In this document: in pieces, positions 9,898-20,300 of the stretch | Numbering within the stretch: position 1 is the first letter of the stretch | Layout: the number at the start of each line of letters is the position of its first letter | Assembly (NCBI GenBank): GCA_023246415.1 | Contig: JAHFIK010000004.1 | Location: 13,563 to 46,536 of the forward strand | Source: Candidatus Uhrbacteria bacterium | Lineage (GTDB): Bacteria > Patescibacteriota > Patescibacteriia > 2-12-FULL-60-25 | Reading direction: 5' to 3' | Length of the DNA stretch: 32,974 bases | Made by a program: the position numbers and the translations under genes | The notes under the pieces: generated by a model | The model's input: the letters and a program-made list of their open reading frames with translations, nothing else | Told to the model about the DNA's origin: nothing | Databases searched by the model: none

Positions 9898-11313
9898 TCA
9901 TCCAACCTCCTCCTGCGCCCGCAAGACCGCAATCGCAAGTCCGAGGAGCACAATCCCCGACCAGAGGGTCACGAGGTAGTGATCCGTGAGGGCGATGCAC
10001 GTCAACGCAATGATGAGTGGGAGTCTCGCATCGAGAAGCGCGAGACGCGAGAATAGTCGATCCCATTTCTTCTGTCCCGCTTCCTGATTTCCGCTTCCTG
10101 ATTTTCGTGTTCGATATCGAACAACCACCGTCCCCAACAACGCCATCAGCGCCAGTATGCCCAAGAGCCCGGTCTCGAGCACAAACGCGGCGGGAGCGGC
10201 GTGTGGCGGCTCTGGGGCAATGCGAGCCCACTGCGTTCCTTTGCGAATTTCTGTGATTCCGAGCAGGCCTGCACCCGGACCCCATCCGGCAAGCGGACGC
10301 TTCTGAAACGCTTTCCATCCCTGTGCAAACGATTCTGTTCGCGAGAACAGCGACCACGCTTCAAGCCGATCCGTCGACACCACACGCGCACGAACGTGAT
10401 CCCACTGTGTCACGAATCCGAACGTTGCGGCCAACACACAGACAACGACAAGCATCACGACGGCTTGTCGATCTCCCGCATCGTGCGCTGAACTGAACGC
10501 GATGACGGCACCGGCCGCACACGCAAGTGCGGCTGCCACCCATGCGCCGCGGCTAAACGTAAAGATGAGGGTGATTGTTAACAGAAATCCGGATGCCAAC
10601 CATCCGTACGAGGCGAGTTTTGATTTCGTCGTCTGAATGAGCCTCGGGAGAAATCCGAGCGCAACCGCGATCCATCCCCCGAGAATGTTTGGGTGTGGAA
10701 ATCCGCCGTAGGAACGCAGGACGCGATACAGTCCGTGCTCAACCACGCTCGTCCCACTTGATGCGGCGTGATGTGTGGCGATCCCAAGCCACGTACTGCC
10801 GAGAATGTCCTGCGTTAGAAACTGAACAACCCCCAACCCCGCGTGCGGCAGCACCGCGATCACGATCCACGCCATGAGGGACGTGCGAGAAACGCGCAAG
10901 ACGCCAAGCGACCACACCAATGCCCCGATCACCGCGATAGCCACCCACCACATCACCGTCGCGGTCGCGTTCGCCGTAAAGAGCGATGCGGCAAGCAACA
11001 AAAAGAGCGCAATCTTCAAGAACCGTGTCTCCGTGTTTCGATGTTTCTGCGTCTCAAGAGATGAGTTGATGACCGAATCGTTTGTTGGCTGATCAATCTG
11101 CCCATCTGCCTTCCTCATCACTCGTGACTCGTGACTCGTGAGCAACCACGCGCACACCACGGTCGCCAACAGTGGGACCCAGCTCACATAAAACGAGACG
11201 GTGCCCTGCTCCCATGGAAACGTGCCGATTTTTCCATCCACAAAAATCCATCGCGTCTGCCATGGGAGGAGGAGGATGGTGATCCGCCAGAGGAGAGAGG
11301 AGATCCGTTTCAT
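9898..11313 (-). CDS. O-antigen ligase / Wzy-like polytopic membrane protein
   Basis: Multi-TM; FTFSRGAWVAAALA and RPLAGWGPGAGLLG...PEPPHAAPAAFVLETGLLGILALMALLG are typical of the O-antigen ligase (Wzy_C) family. Confidence 0.8.
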   Translation of the reverse strand: MKRISSLLWRITILLLPWQTRWIFVDGKIGTFPWEQGTVSFYVSWVPLLATVVCAWLLTSHESRVMRKADGQIDQPTNDSVINSSLETQKHRNTETRFLKIALFLLLAASLFTANATATVMWWVAIAVIGALVWSLGVLRVSRTSLMAWIVIAVLPHAGLGVVQFLTQDILGSTWLGIATHHAASSGTSVVEHGLYRVLRSYGGFPHPNILGGWIAVALGFLPRLIQTTKSKLASYGWLASGFLLTITLIFTFSRGAWVAAALACAAGAVIAFSSAHDAGDRQAVVMLVVVCVLAATFGFVTQWDHVRARVVSTDRLEAWSLFSRTESFAQGWKAFQKRPLAGWGPGAGLLGITEIRKGTQWARIAPEPPHAAPAAFVLETGLLGILALMALLGTVVVRYRTRKSGSGNQEAGQKKWDRLFSRLALLDARLPLIIALTCIALTDHYLVTLWSGIVLLGLAIAVLRAQEEVG

Positions 11314-11349
11314 ACGGGAAGCGTGAGCGAATGAGTTAAGAGTTGTGAG

Positions 11350-12303
11350 TTACGAGTTGAGATCAATGCCGAGTGAGTGGAGACGATCTTGATATGCGGC
11401 TCTGAAGGCGAGGCGACCGTCATCCGTATGAAACTTCAGCGTGTCATCTGACACGATCACCGTGGTATCCGTATTCATCCGCGTCTTGATCTGCGTCGGA
11501 AACCACCGCATTTGCGCCGCACGCGCCAGGGATTCGAATGCAGGCATCCGCGGGATGCGAAGACGCGGACGAGGAATTGTCAGCGCCGGCGGGACCATCC
11601 ATGCTGATGCACGCGGATGCGTTGCGAGAAGGGATTGATTCGCCCGCCATAACTGCTCCCCCACCCCGTCATCGTACAGTGGAAGCAATGAGAGGAACCA
11701 GTATCGGAAGTAGGGATCGTCCGGGGCTAGGGTGTGCGGAGAAAGATCGAGCCGAGCGTCTGTAACAAAATAGGAAAAACAGACCGCATCCGGTGCCGCG
11801 TCTGACGTGGCTAATTTTCCAAGCATGCGATACGGCGTCACCGCCAACCCACGCGTCAGCCAAAGATTTCCAGACGCCGTCACGACAAACAGATCCAGAT
11901 CTCCACCATCTCTGGCAAACCCCAGCGACGTGGTATTCGCAAGTGCAACAAATCGTACCGCATCAAGATGCGCAATGATCTGCGCCACGCGATGTGCACG
12001 TAACAATTTCCGTGATTGGATGGGCATGCGCTCGAACGCCGTTGTGAGATGACGCGCGAGCCGTCCGGCAAGCGCCAGCCTCCCCATCCCCATTTCAATA
12101 CGCTTCTGATCAACGAGCTGTGTTCGCGCGATCACGAGCTCCTCCCCGCTTGGAGGCGCACACTCCGATGCATTCATCGCCGACGGCATCCGCCACTCCA
12201 CATTCGTCAGACACTCGCCCCAGGTTGGTGCGACGTCGATCGCATCAAAAAACGCGACCGTTCGAAGGAGTGCGTTCTGAATGAGGATGTCGCGGGGAGA
12301 CAT
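11350..12303 (-). CDS. nucleotidyltransferase-fold-like hypothetical protein
   Basis: Start MSPRDILIQNALLRTVAFFD at 12303; VRFVALANTTSLGFARDGGDLDLFVVTASGNLWLTRG resembles the NTase GxS..D.DLFVV motif. Confidence 0.55.
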   Translation of the reverse strand: MSPRDILIQNALLRTVAFFDAIDVAPTWGECLTNVEWRMPSAMNASECAPPSGEELVIARTQLVDQKRIEMGMGRLALAGRLARHLTTAFERMPIQSRKLLRAHRVAQIIAHLDAVRFVALANTTSLGFARDGGDLDLFVVTASGNLWLTRGLAVTPYRMLGKLATSDAAPDAVCFSYFVTDARLDLSPHTLAPDDPYFRYWFLSLLPLYDDGVGEQLWRANQSLLATHPRASAWMVPPALTIPRPRLRIPRMPAFESLARAAQMRWFPTQIKTRMNTDTTVIVSDDTLKFHTDDGRLAFRAAYQDRLHSLGIDLNS

Positions 12304-12312
12304 GTTCGTTTT

Positions 12313-12388
12313 CGTTGCGTCGTCCGTCGTCCGTCGTTGCGTCGGGTCGGCCGGCCGAAAACGACGCAACGACGGACGACGGACGACG
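12313..12388. repeat. word-type inverted repeat, second copy of the groES-groEL element
   Basis: 12318-12344 and 12362-12388 are exact 27-nt reverse complements; 12313-12344 is identical to 7889-7920. Confidence 0.9.
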
Positions 12389-12395
12389 TCACGGA

Positions 12396-12710
12396 TTACC
12401 CCTCCCCTCGTTCTGATAATTGCGCGCCCGACGGTGTGGTCGCAGATGCGATCTGCGCAAAACTGCGTGCCCCTTCCGGAACCGCCGTATCCGCCACAAT
12501 CACCCGATCTGTTTTAATTTCAATCACCTGCGACCAATCCACCAAAAACTCCTCATTCAACAACCCTTGAATAACGTTCCGCGCTCGCACATGGATCGTC
12601 GCCAGTCGCCCAGAATCGCCATCCAGATCCGCACTTGCGACCTTTCCAAGCCCAGAACCGCCCTCTGTTTCAACCGACATTCCAATGAATTGCCGTGTAT
12701 TGATGCGCAT
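12396..12710 (-). CDS. PRC-barrel-like domain protein
   Basis: MRINTRQFIGMSVETEGGSGLGKVASADLDGDSGRLATIHVRARNVIQGLLNEEFLVDWSQVIEIKTDRVIVAD. Confidence 0.65.
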   Translation of the reverse strand: MRINTRQFIGMSVETEGGSGLGKVASADLDGDSGRLATIHVRARNVIQGLLNEEFLVDWSQVIEIKTDRVIVADTAVPEGARSFAQIASATTPSGAQLSERGEG

Positions 12711-12787
12711 ACTTGGGAAGAGCGTAAGACAAATGCGAAATGGCGTCTACGGGGACCCGGTCCGAAGACACGTCCGTATGACACCGG

Positions 12788-12826
12788 TAAAAAACAACAG
12801 ATCCCAGGGGTTCCTGGAATCTGTTG
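12788..12826 (-). terminator. intrinsic terminator downstream of yidC
   Basis: Minus strand: caacagattccagg-aacc-cctgggatctgttg then TTTTTTA; the single non-Watson-Crick pair is a G-U only on the minus strand. Confidence 0.9.
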
Positions 12827-12841
12827 GATAACAGCGATCCG

Positions 12842-13642
12842 TTAGACGAGTGGCGCAGGTGAAGATCCCTGGCTCGTCGGTGCATTTGGCGGAGGAATGA
12901 TCTCAACCTCGACACCCTTCTTTTCGCGGAACATGTACCACTGCTGGATGACCGTCAAAATGCTCATTGTGAACCAGTACAACATGAGCGCGCCCGGCAA
13001 GCTGAATCCGATAATCACGGTCATGACCGGAAGCATGTACATCATCTGCTTGTTCATCATGGCTGCCATGCTCTCATCTTTCGCTCCCGGCGTTTCAGCC
13101 ACATCTTTCGGCGGCGCTTTTGCGGCGCTCCGAGACATCATCTGCTTTGACTGAACGAACTGGACCGCACCCGCCAAAATTGCGAGTGGGATATTCGGCT
13201 TGGTCAGATCCAAGAATCCTAAAAACAAGGGCTGGATCGTTCCCGGTGCCGGGATGAACGAGTAGAGCAACGTGTGATCAAACGTCCCAATTACTTTCCG
13301 AAGGACGCCATAGAGTGCGATGAAGATTGGGAGCTGGATCAGCAACGGAAGACAGGACGCGGCTGGATTCACCTTGTCAGCCTTGTAGAGCGCCATCAAT
13401 TCGCGTGCCTGCGCCTCCTTATCATCTTTCAACCGCGCACGGACTTCATCAATCTTCGGCTGAAGGAGCTGAAGCGCGCGCTGCTGTTTGATTTGCTGTT
13501 TGAAGATCGGATGGAGAATCCCCTTCACGATAATCGTGAGGGCAATGATCGCGAGACCGATATCATGACCTGGAATCGTTTCGTACAACCACACCAAGAG
13601 GTTCAGAATGGGACGCGTCAGAATCGTTGTGAAGATATTCAT
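12842..13642 (-). CDS. yidC: YidC/Oxa1 family membrane protein insertase
   Basis: GHDIGLAIIALTIIVKGILHPIFKQQIKQQRALQLLQPKIDEVRARLKDDKEAQARELMALYKADKVNPAASCLPLLIQLPIFIALYGVLRK. Confidence 0.95.
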   Translation of the reverse strand: MNIFTTILTRPILNLLVWLYETIPGHDIGLAIIALTIIVKGILHPIFKQQIKQQRALQLLQPKIDEVRARLKDDKEAQARELMALYKADKVNPAASCLPLLIQLPIFIALYGVLRKVIGTFDHTLLYSFIPAPGTIQPLFLGFLDLTKPNIPLAILAGAVQFVQSKQMMSRSAAKAPPKDVAETPGAKDESMAAMMNKQMMYMLPVMTVIIGFSLPGALMLYWFTMSILTVIQQWYMFREKKGVEVEIIPPPNAPTSQGSSPAPLV

Positions 13643-13736
13643 GGATGGGAAAGGCTGTCGGTTGCCCGCGATCGACGTTCAGCCAGAACGATGTCTGGCG
13701 ATCGCACGATCGGACGCAAGCCTCCAGCAATAATCG

Positions 13737-15197
13737 TTACGCCTTAGCGGCCTTCTTCTTTTTGGTCTTTGGCACAGATTCGGCTTCTGGCTCCTCGGTT
13801 GCGGCAATGTCAGACGCCACGGCCTCGTCGGTATCACTCACCATATCCGGTTTTTCCGCACTCACATCCGCTTCATCTGATCGTTCCGCATGTTCCCCGT
13901 GTTCATCAAGGACGTCGCCGGCATCCGGCACGACTGGCGCAGGCGCCGCCTCAACGGGAGTCGGCTCATCCACTTCGTTCGATCCGGCTGAGACAGGGAT
14001 CCCAGACGCGATCTCGCCAACATCGGAATCTGCCATCACTGCACCACCTTCTTCTGCGATCGTAATCTTCCAGTTCGTCAGCTTTGCGGCAAGGCGAACA
14101 TTCTGCCCTCCCTTTCCAATCGCGAGCGAGAGCTGATCTGCCCCAACGGCAACGCGGGCAAGATGCGCGGCGTCATCAATATCCACGCGCAACACCTTTG
14201 CTGGTGACAATGAATTCGAGACAAACGTTGCCGGATCTTCCGACCACGCAATGACGTCCACCTTTTCACCGCCGAGTTCGCGGATGACGGCCTGGATTCG
14301 CGTTCCGCGCTGACCGATACAGGATCCGATCGGATCAATCGCATCATCGTTTGTTGTCACCGCCACCTTTGTGCGGCTCCCCGCTTCGCGCGCGATGGCC
14401 TTCATCGCCACAATCCCGTTCGCGACTTCTGGAATTTCCTGGCTGAACAGCGCGACCACGAGATCCGCATGCGAACGTGAGAGACGAATTTCCGGACCCT
14501 TTGGTGTCATCGTGACCTCGCGAAGCAAGGCCTTCAAGCGCGTCCCTGGATAGTAGCGTTCGGTCTCAATCTGATCTTCTGGCAACAAGATTCCCGTAGC
14601 ACGACCAAGGTCGATCAGAACGATGCGACCTTCGCGACGCTGAACCGTCACATTCATGAGTTCGCCTTCGCGTCCTTTGAAATCTTCGAAAATAACGTTC
14701 CGTTCTGCTTCGCGGAGCTTTTGCATGACGACCTGCTTAGCCGTCTGTGCGGCCATGCGTCCAAACGCGGTCGGAATGGAAAGTTCAACGCGAATCTCTT
14801 CTTCCAATTTTGCATCCGGCTTGATGTCGCGGGCATCGCGCATCATGATCATCGTTTTCGGATTGAATTTCGGCTCCTCGTCTTCGGCAGGAACTTCCAC
14901 CGGCGGCGCATCACGACGCGCGCCGAACGGACGAAACGGTTCATCCGGCACTTCCGGAATCCCATCTGGGAATTCCATATCTTCAACCACCGTCTTCACG
15001 TCGAAGACGCGAATCCCTTCCGTGAGTCCGTCGTATTTTTCCGGATCGAATTCGACCTGGATGTTCTGGTTCTTGTTCCCGAAATCTTTGCGATACGCGG
15101 CCGCAAGAGCGGTCTCAATCGTTTCGATCACGGAATCGTACGCGATATTTTTTTCATCGCAGATCTGTTTGATCGCTTGAGAAATTTGGCTTGCCAT
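13737..15197 (-). CDS. nusA: transcription termination/antitermination factor NusA
   Basis: AIKQICDEKNIAYDSVIETIETALAAAYRKDFG; DPIGSCIGQRGTRIQAVIRELGGEKVDVIAWSEDPATFVSNSLSPAKV; VGADQLSLAIGKGGQNVRLAAKLTNWKI. Confidence 0.95.
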   Translation of the reverse strand: MASQISQAIKQICDEKNIAYDSVIETIETALAAAYRKDFGNKNQNIQVEFDPEKYDGLTEGIRVFDVKTVVEDMEFPDGIPEVPDEPFRPFGARRDAPPVEVPAEDEEPKFNPKTMIMMRDARDIKPDAKLEEEIRVELSIPTAFGRMAAQTAKQVVMQKLREAERNVIFEDFKGREGELMNVTVQRREGRIVLIDLGRATGILLPEDQIETERYYPGTRLKALLREVTMTPKGPEIRLSRSHADLVVALFSQEIPEVANGIVAMKAIAREAGSRTKVAVTTNDDAIDPIGSCIGQRGTRIQAVIRELGGEKVDVIAWSEDPATFVSNSLSPAKVLRVDIDDAAHLARVAVGADQLSLAIGKGGQNVRLAAKLTNWKITIAEEGGAVMADSDVGEIASGIPVSAGSNEVDEPTPVEAAPAPVVPDAGDVLDEHGEHAERSDEADVSAEKPDMVSDTDEAVASDIAATEEPEAESVPKTKKKKAAKA

Positions 15198-15320
15198 AGG
15201 ATGAAGTCAAGAGTCGCGAGTCACGAGTGAGGAGCGAGGACCGCTGGAAGCGGTATTCGATAGGTCACGATGACTGGCTAAATAAAGAGACCTGTCCATC
15301 CGGATCAGGTCAATAGGGAG

Positions 15321-15349
15321 AGGATACGTCAGAGCGACGCGGACGTCAA
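15321..15349 (-). promoter_or_regulatory. sigma70-like promoter for nusA
   Basis: Minus strand TTGACG-N17-TATCCT, about 125 bp upstream of the nusA ATG. Confidence 0.55.
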
Positions 15350-15358
15350 GAGAGCCAG

Positions 15359-15430
15359 CAATACAACCATTTAACAATACAACAATCCAGTCAGCTGACT
15401 GGATTGTTGTATTGTTAAATGGTTGTATTG
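15359..15430. repeat. 72-bp perfect palindrome
   Basis: caatacaaccatttaacaatacaacaatccagtcag|ctgactggattgttgtattgttaaatggttgtattg; abuts the stop codon of the 15431..17260 ORF. Confidence 0.95.
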
Positions 15431-17260
15431 TTATTCGGCCGCTTCTGCCCGTGGTGCCTCAGCCGTCGTGTCATTTGCCGGCTTCTGCATATTCGCCTCA
15501 AGGGCGTTTCGCAGAATCGCGTCTGAGACGGCATTCATCTGCATGTCCACGTCGTAGAGATCCGCTTCCGCGCCAATAAACCCTTGCTGTGCAACCTCGA
15601 ACTGTTCAACGATCGTCGACTCGTCAAAATCCTGGGAGTGTTTGTTGAGAAGATACTCTCGCTGCTGCATCGCCCCCTGGTTCGCCTGTTGCTGCAATTC
15701 AATTCGTGCAATTTCGCTGTAGAGATCGCTTGCACGCTGTTCGAGTTCCTCGCGACGCTTGCGCATTTCAATCTTCCGCTGATCACTATTTCGCCAAAGG
15801 TTCAGTTCTCCTTTGAGGACCATCAGATTTTCCTCAGCCTCCTCTAAGTCTGCTTTTGCCGCCCCTTTGAAGACCTTCACCGTCTTGCGGGCACGATCAA
15901 CGCTCGCCTGTGCACGGTCGATATTCCACTGAATGCGGTCTCCATGCTCATCGACGTCCCCTTCTTTTAAGGCCGTCCGCGCGGCTTCGTACTTCGCGTT
16001 CAACTCCGCAAGTTTCTGCTGATAATTCTGTTCAAGCGTGCGGCCGGCTTCTTGTAATGCTTCGATGGCATCGACGATCTGCTGTCGCCCTTCAACAGCC
16101 CCGAGCACGGTGTCGTACATGGCGCGCTGTTTCTCTAATGCCCCCATGAGCTCTTTGCGACGCTTCCCGAGTGCACGGTACCGTTCGCTCAACACTTCGG
16201 CTCCACTCCGCTCAACATATTCCTGCGTTTCCACCGGAATCGCGTTCGCATCTGGTCGTTTATAGAATAGGTTCGCCACGGTCGCTTTTTCATCTACTCC
16301 CTTGTTTCCAACGATGCTCTGCTCGAGCATCGCCTGCTCTGACATGCGCGCCCACGTTTGGACATCTGCTTCTAAACGGCGCATGACGTCTTGGCGCCAA
16401 TTTCCACGTAAATTACTTTGCGCCCACGTGTGCTCCGTCTGCAACTTCCGAATCGCCGGCCCGGCCGCACGAAGGACATCGCCAGGCGTGACTTCAAAAT
16501 GATCTTGCCGCAAACCAATGATTTCCCCGGCCTGATTTCGCAAGAGCGCACCTGTCCGCTCGAGTTCAGCGAGCTCAATCTGTGCTTGCGCCTCCGGACG
16601 TGCCTCAGACAACCGAAAGGCCTCGAGATGCGCTTCGTGTTTTTCTGCATCGGCGAGGAGACGATCGATATGTGCCTGAGCATCCGCAGACATCTTTTCT
16701 CTCATCCCCTGCGTTTCCCGATTCAACCCTTCGATGGATTCTTTCATTCGCTTATTTTCCGCAACGAGCTCCGCCACCTTTTGCTTCCGCTCAAGAATCA
16801 ATTCCGTGAGCTTAAAGGCTTCTTGAGCCTCCTGCGCACTACGAGCTTTCGTTTCCTCTGCCTCTCGCAGGGCGCGCGCCCGATCTTCCTTCATGCGCTC
16901 ACGACCAACATGTTCCTGCTCACCACTCGTCCGATGTTTCGCTGCTTGAGCTCGCATCTGCTGAACCGCCAAACTCTCTTGTTTTCGTTGAAGCTTCGCC
17001 GCCTCACTCAAACGATACTTTCCTTGCGGAAGAATTTGAATTTCATCATCAGGAATTTCAGTCACACCTTCCTCATCCGGCTGAAGTACATCCTCCGCCT
17101 CGGTCAAATCTTCATAATCGTCCGTGATGATATCGTCATCAGTGAGCTCACGTTCAGCACCCTTTCCGCCGTGGATCACCTCTAATTTTGGCGATCCTTT
17201 TGGATGCTGTTCTGACGAGGGAGATGCATGTTGTCTTAAGCTGCCTTCAGAGAATTTCAT
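15431..17260 (-). CDS. hypothetical coiled-coil protein
   Basis: 609 aa, long Glu/Lys/Gln/Ala-rich helical stretches with heptad-like patterns (ELILERKQKVAELVAENKRMKESIEGLNRETQGMREKM). Confidence 0.75.
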   Translation of the reverse strand: MKFSEGSLRQHASPSSEQHPKGSPKLEVIHGGKGAERELTDDDIITDDYEDLTEAEDVLQPDEEGVTEIPDDEIQILPQGKYRLSEAAKLQRKQESLAVQQMRAQAAKHRTSGEQEHVGRERMKEDRARALREAEETKARSAQEAQEAFKLTELILERKQKVAELVAENKRMKESIEGLNRETQGMREKMSADAQAHIDRLLADAEKHEAHLEAFRLSEARPEAQAQIELAELERTGALLRNQAGEIIGLRQDHFEVTPGDVLRAAGPAIRKLQTEHTWAQSNLRGNWRQDVMRRLEADVQTWARMSEQAMLEQSIVGNKGVDEKATVANLFYKRPDANAIPVETQEYVERSGAEVLSERYRALGKRRKELMGALEKQRAMYDTVLGAVEGRQQIVDAIEALQEAGRTLEQNYQQKLAELNAKYEAARTALKEGDVDEHGDRIQWNIDRAQASVDRARKTVKVFKGAAKADLEEAEENLMVLKGELNLWRNSDQRKIEMRKRREELEQRASDLYSEIARIELQQQANQGAMQQREYLLNKHSQDFDESTIVEQFEVAQQGFIGAEADLYDVDMQMNAVSDAILRNALEANMQKPANDTTAEAPRAEAAE

Positions 17261-17331
17261 ATCGTTTGGAATGGTTCATCGCTATTGTAGCATGCTCGGA
17301 CCACAACACGCGCCATCTCTAAAAAGAGAAG

Positions 17332-17358
17332 AAAAAAGCGGGGGGACCCCGCTTTTTT
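17332..17358. terminator. bidirectional intrinsic terminator
   Basis: aaaaaagcgggg-gga-ccccgctttttt immediately after the giant ORF stop (17361). Confidence 0.9.
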
Positions 17359-17360
17359 CG

Positions 17361-20300
17361 TTAAATGGCTTCACCTGGTAAGAGGACGATGGATCCTGGA
17401 TACACGATCCATGGACGATCCGCGCTGTTACTGATCGAGAGTGTTGAGCACTCGTTCGGACCAATGGCCGTCGTGAAATCGATATTATTCCTGACGAGCG
17501 AGGCATCGTAACACCCGCCGTTCGGATGGAGGACCGGACTCTTCGAGACATCAACCAGCTTCCCAACCTGATTCGTGGCCCCGCGACATTCGCCGCTACA
17601 CCATCCCCAGTTGTCGATAATCATGACACGCGGGGTGAAGAGACAACGGTTATTTGCGGAGTCATAGCACCCACCCGGCGCAGACATTGTATCCACACAG
17701 GAGTCGGTTGGTCCGCATCCCGCGGCGCACGTCCGGCTATTGTCGCGTGAGCACCGTCCAACCACACTCGTCCCGCTCAAACTACACGCGGTGAGAACGT
17801 TTTGTGCATTCGCCGGACAGGAGAACGCGTGACGGAATTCAAGATACTGCTGTTCACACGCGTCACTTGAATTTCCGAAGTAGATGCGTTTTTCACAGGT
17901 TCCGGACTCACTGCCAATCGTACATTGCTTGTCGTTAAAGCACTTTGTGTTCGGATTATTTGAGCAGTTCCCGTAAGACTGACAGGACCCTCCGCCCGGC
18001 GGACAATCATTGTCCGTGTTACACGTCAGCCCCGGCGTATCCGTACATTCCTTGTTCGTATCGCAGAACGGCTTGCGGTTCTTCATGTAGGCATCCGGCA
18101 ATTCAGACGTCGATCCGTCTCCCCAATCCACAATCACGCGACGAAGCGGCATCTGTTCATGCGAAGCCCAGGCGTAGAATCGGAGTGCGGCCACGTGATT
18201 CCCAACGCCACCGTTCGCCAGTCCGCCGACGAGCCCATCCACCGACAGCGTGTCCAATCCCGCAACGCGGCACTGCTGTCCCTGACACGTTCGGATATCC
18301 GGAGCGGCCGTGTGTGGAGGCTGTGGCGAGTAATAATCGACGTAGTTGAACTTCAAGGTGGAATCTGGTGGATACGTCGCCGGGTTCAGGAATCGAGGGG
18401 TATACAGACCCGGGGTGACATCCGTTGGAAGCGGCACGGTATCCTTCACGCTATTTGAGACGTTTGTCAGATCGTATCCGAACAATCCGCAGTATTCATC
18501 ATTTGGATCAAGGCAGTAGTTCGGTCGTGGCCAGTATCCCGGCGGATGCGTACAGATATTTGAATCCTGTGCCGGATCGGTTTCAAGTCGAGGATTCTTT
18601 GGATTCGATGACGAGTAGTTCGGCCAGCAATCCGTATTCACACTCGTTCGATCGTACGAATTCTGTGGATTCGTCGTGTCGTTCCCAGAGGTCACCGGAT
18701 TACACCAGTTATCGGCATCGCTCAGCTTCACACCTGCCGGACGACAGTCTGAGTCTTGGCCACACCCGGCCCCCGCGCGTGTTCCCCCGCGGCAGGTGCC
18801 ACCGATCACGGTACTCGTGGTCTTCGAATCACGGAACATGAGCGCCACAGATTCACACGCACCGTAATGCGCAACCATGGTCGGCGAGACGTTGTTCGGA
18901 TCCCAGCTCGCATTCTTCGTGAAGTAGACAAACGGCGCCGCACTGTTCTGAACCTGATTCATGTCAATCTTCCCCGCACCGAAGTTTAGCTGGTTGTAGT
19001 CACTCCCGTTTGCACTCCAGAACACAAGTGGATTAAACCCTGGCATGAGCTGCATCAGACTCCGATCATCCCAGGAATCATAGGACAGGGTATGCGTCCA
19101 GACGGCACCAGACACCGACGGAGAGATCGCCGTAAAGAAGAGCTTCGTGCTTTCACCTGTTGGTCCGGTCCAGTTTCCTGCGGTGAGCTGCGTATCCCAT
19201 GAAACGGATGGATAGAAGGCTGCCTTGGCCGCGTCACGATTCTCGACCAAGCGAAGACCAAACTCTGATCCGAACCAGTCGGTCTGCGCATAATGGAAAT
19301 CATAGCTTCCGGACGGATAAGCCGTATTCCCAAGCGATTTATCACGGTACCCCAACGGCCAAGCGGACTCTTCACCCCATCCAGACACCATGAATCGATT
19401 GTTTCCATCGCCGGCTGGCCACCAGTTTCGAGCAAGGAACGTACAGTCTGCGCTCGTCTTGCACTGTGCCCATGGAGAACCGCCACACGTTCCAACCGTT
19501 TCGCCAGATTCAATGTTGCACTGCTCGGAGCCAGACGGCATGGCAAGCGGACACTCGTGACTGCGTGTCGACAATTTTGAACAGTAGCTCGCGTATGTCT
19601 CCCCCTGCCCAGCATAACTCTGATAGACCTGATCCGGACTCCGAACCGAACCCGCTTCACAGCGGAACGCACCCGCCTTCACCGCATCCGCCCGTGAGCA
19701 TCCATTCTGATTCGAACTTCCAACCACGCCATCCCACGTACAGTTGCTCAAGCTCCCCGTCGGACAGTCCTTCCCGGTACAGCGATAGTTCTTATTTACA
19801 CTCGTCCATTTCGCATCAATCGCAGTCCCATGCGACGCATCCGCCGGCGTATAGCCTTGGAACAGCGCACAAGCTCCAAACATCGGTGTCGGGACGCCAT
19901 CCTGCTCGGTCATTGGCGCAATGTGACAGATATCCGGATTCCCTGAACAATCCAATCCGCGATTCAATCCGCTGAAGGAGTTACACACCTTGCTTCCGAA
20001 CACGTTCCGCGCATCCAAGCTTCCCTTTACGCACTTGCCCGCATATCCGCAGTACTGTTCCGCAAGCGACTTCTTCTTCGCATCCGCATCCGACCCGCTC
20101 ACGAGATCCAGGTTCGGACACCACTGTCCAAACTGCGGGGACGCCCGGTTCGTACATGCCCAATCGCTTCGGCTCACAGAACGCGTGGAATACCCGTAGA
20201 TGCGGTAGATGCGCGCGAATACATTTGAAAGGAGCCCCCAGTTGCTCGTCGGATACGTTGATGACTGGAAATAGGTCTGGCCCGGGAAGGTGAATGTCGG

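Noticed and set aside
19055-19672. Minus ORF of 205 aa and many 60-170 aa ORFs inside 17361..28415
   Set aside because: Overlap the giant ORF in other frames, with Arg/Ser/Pro-rich shadow composition.
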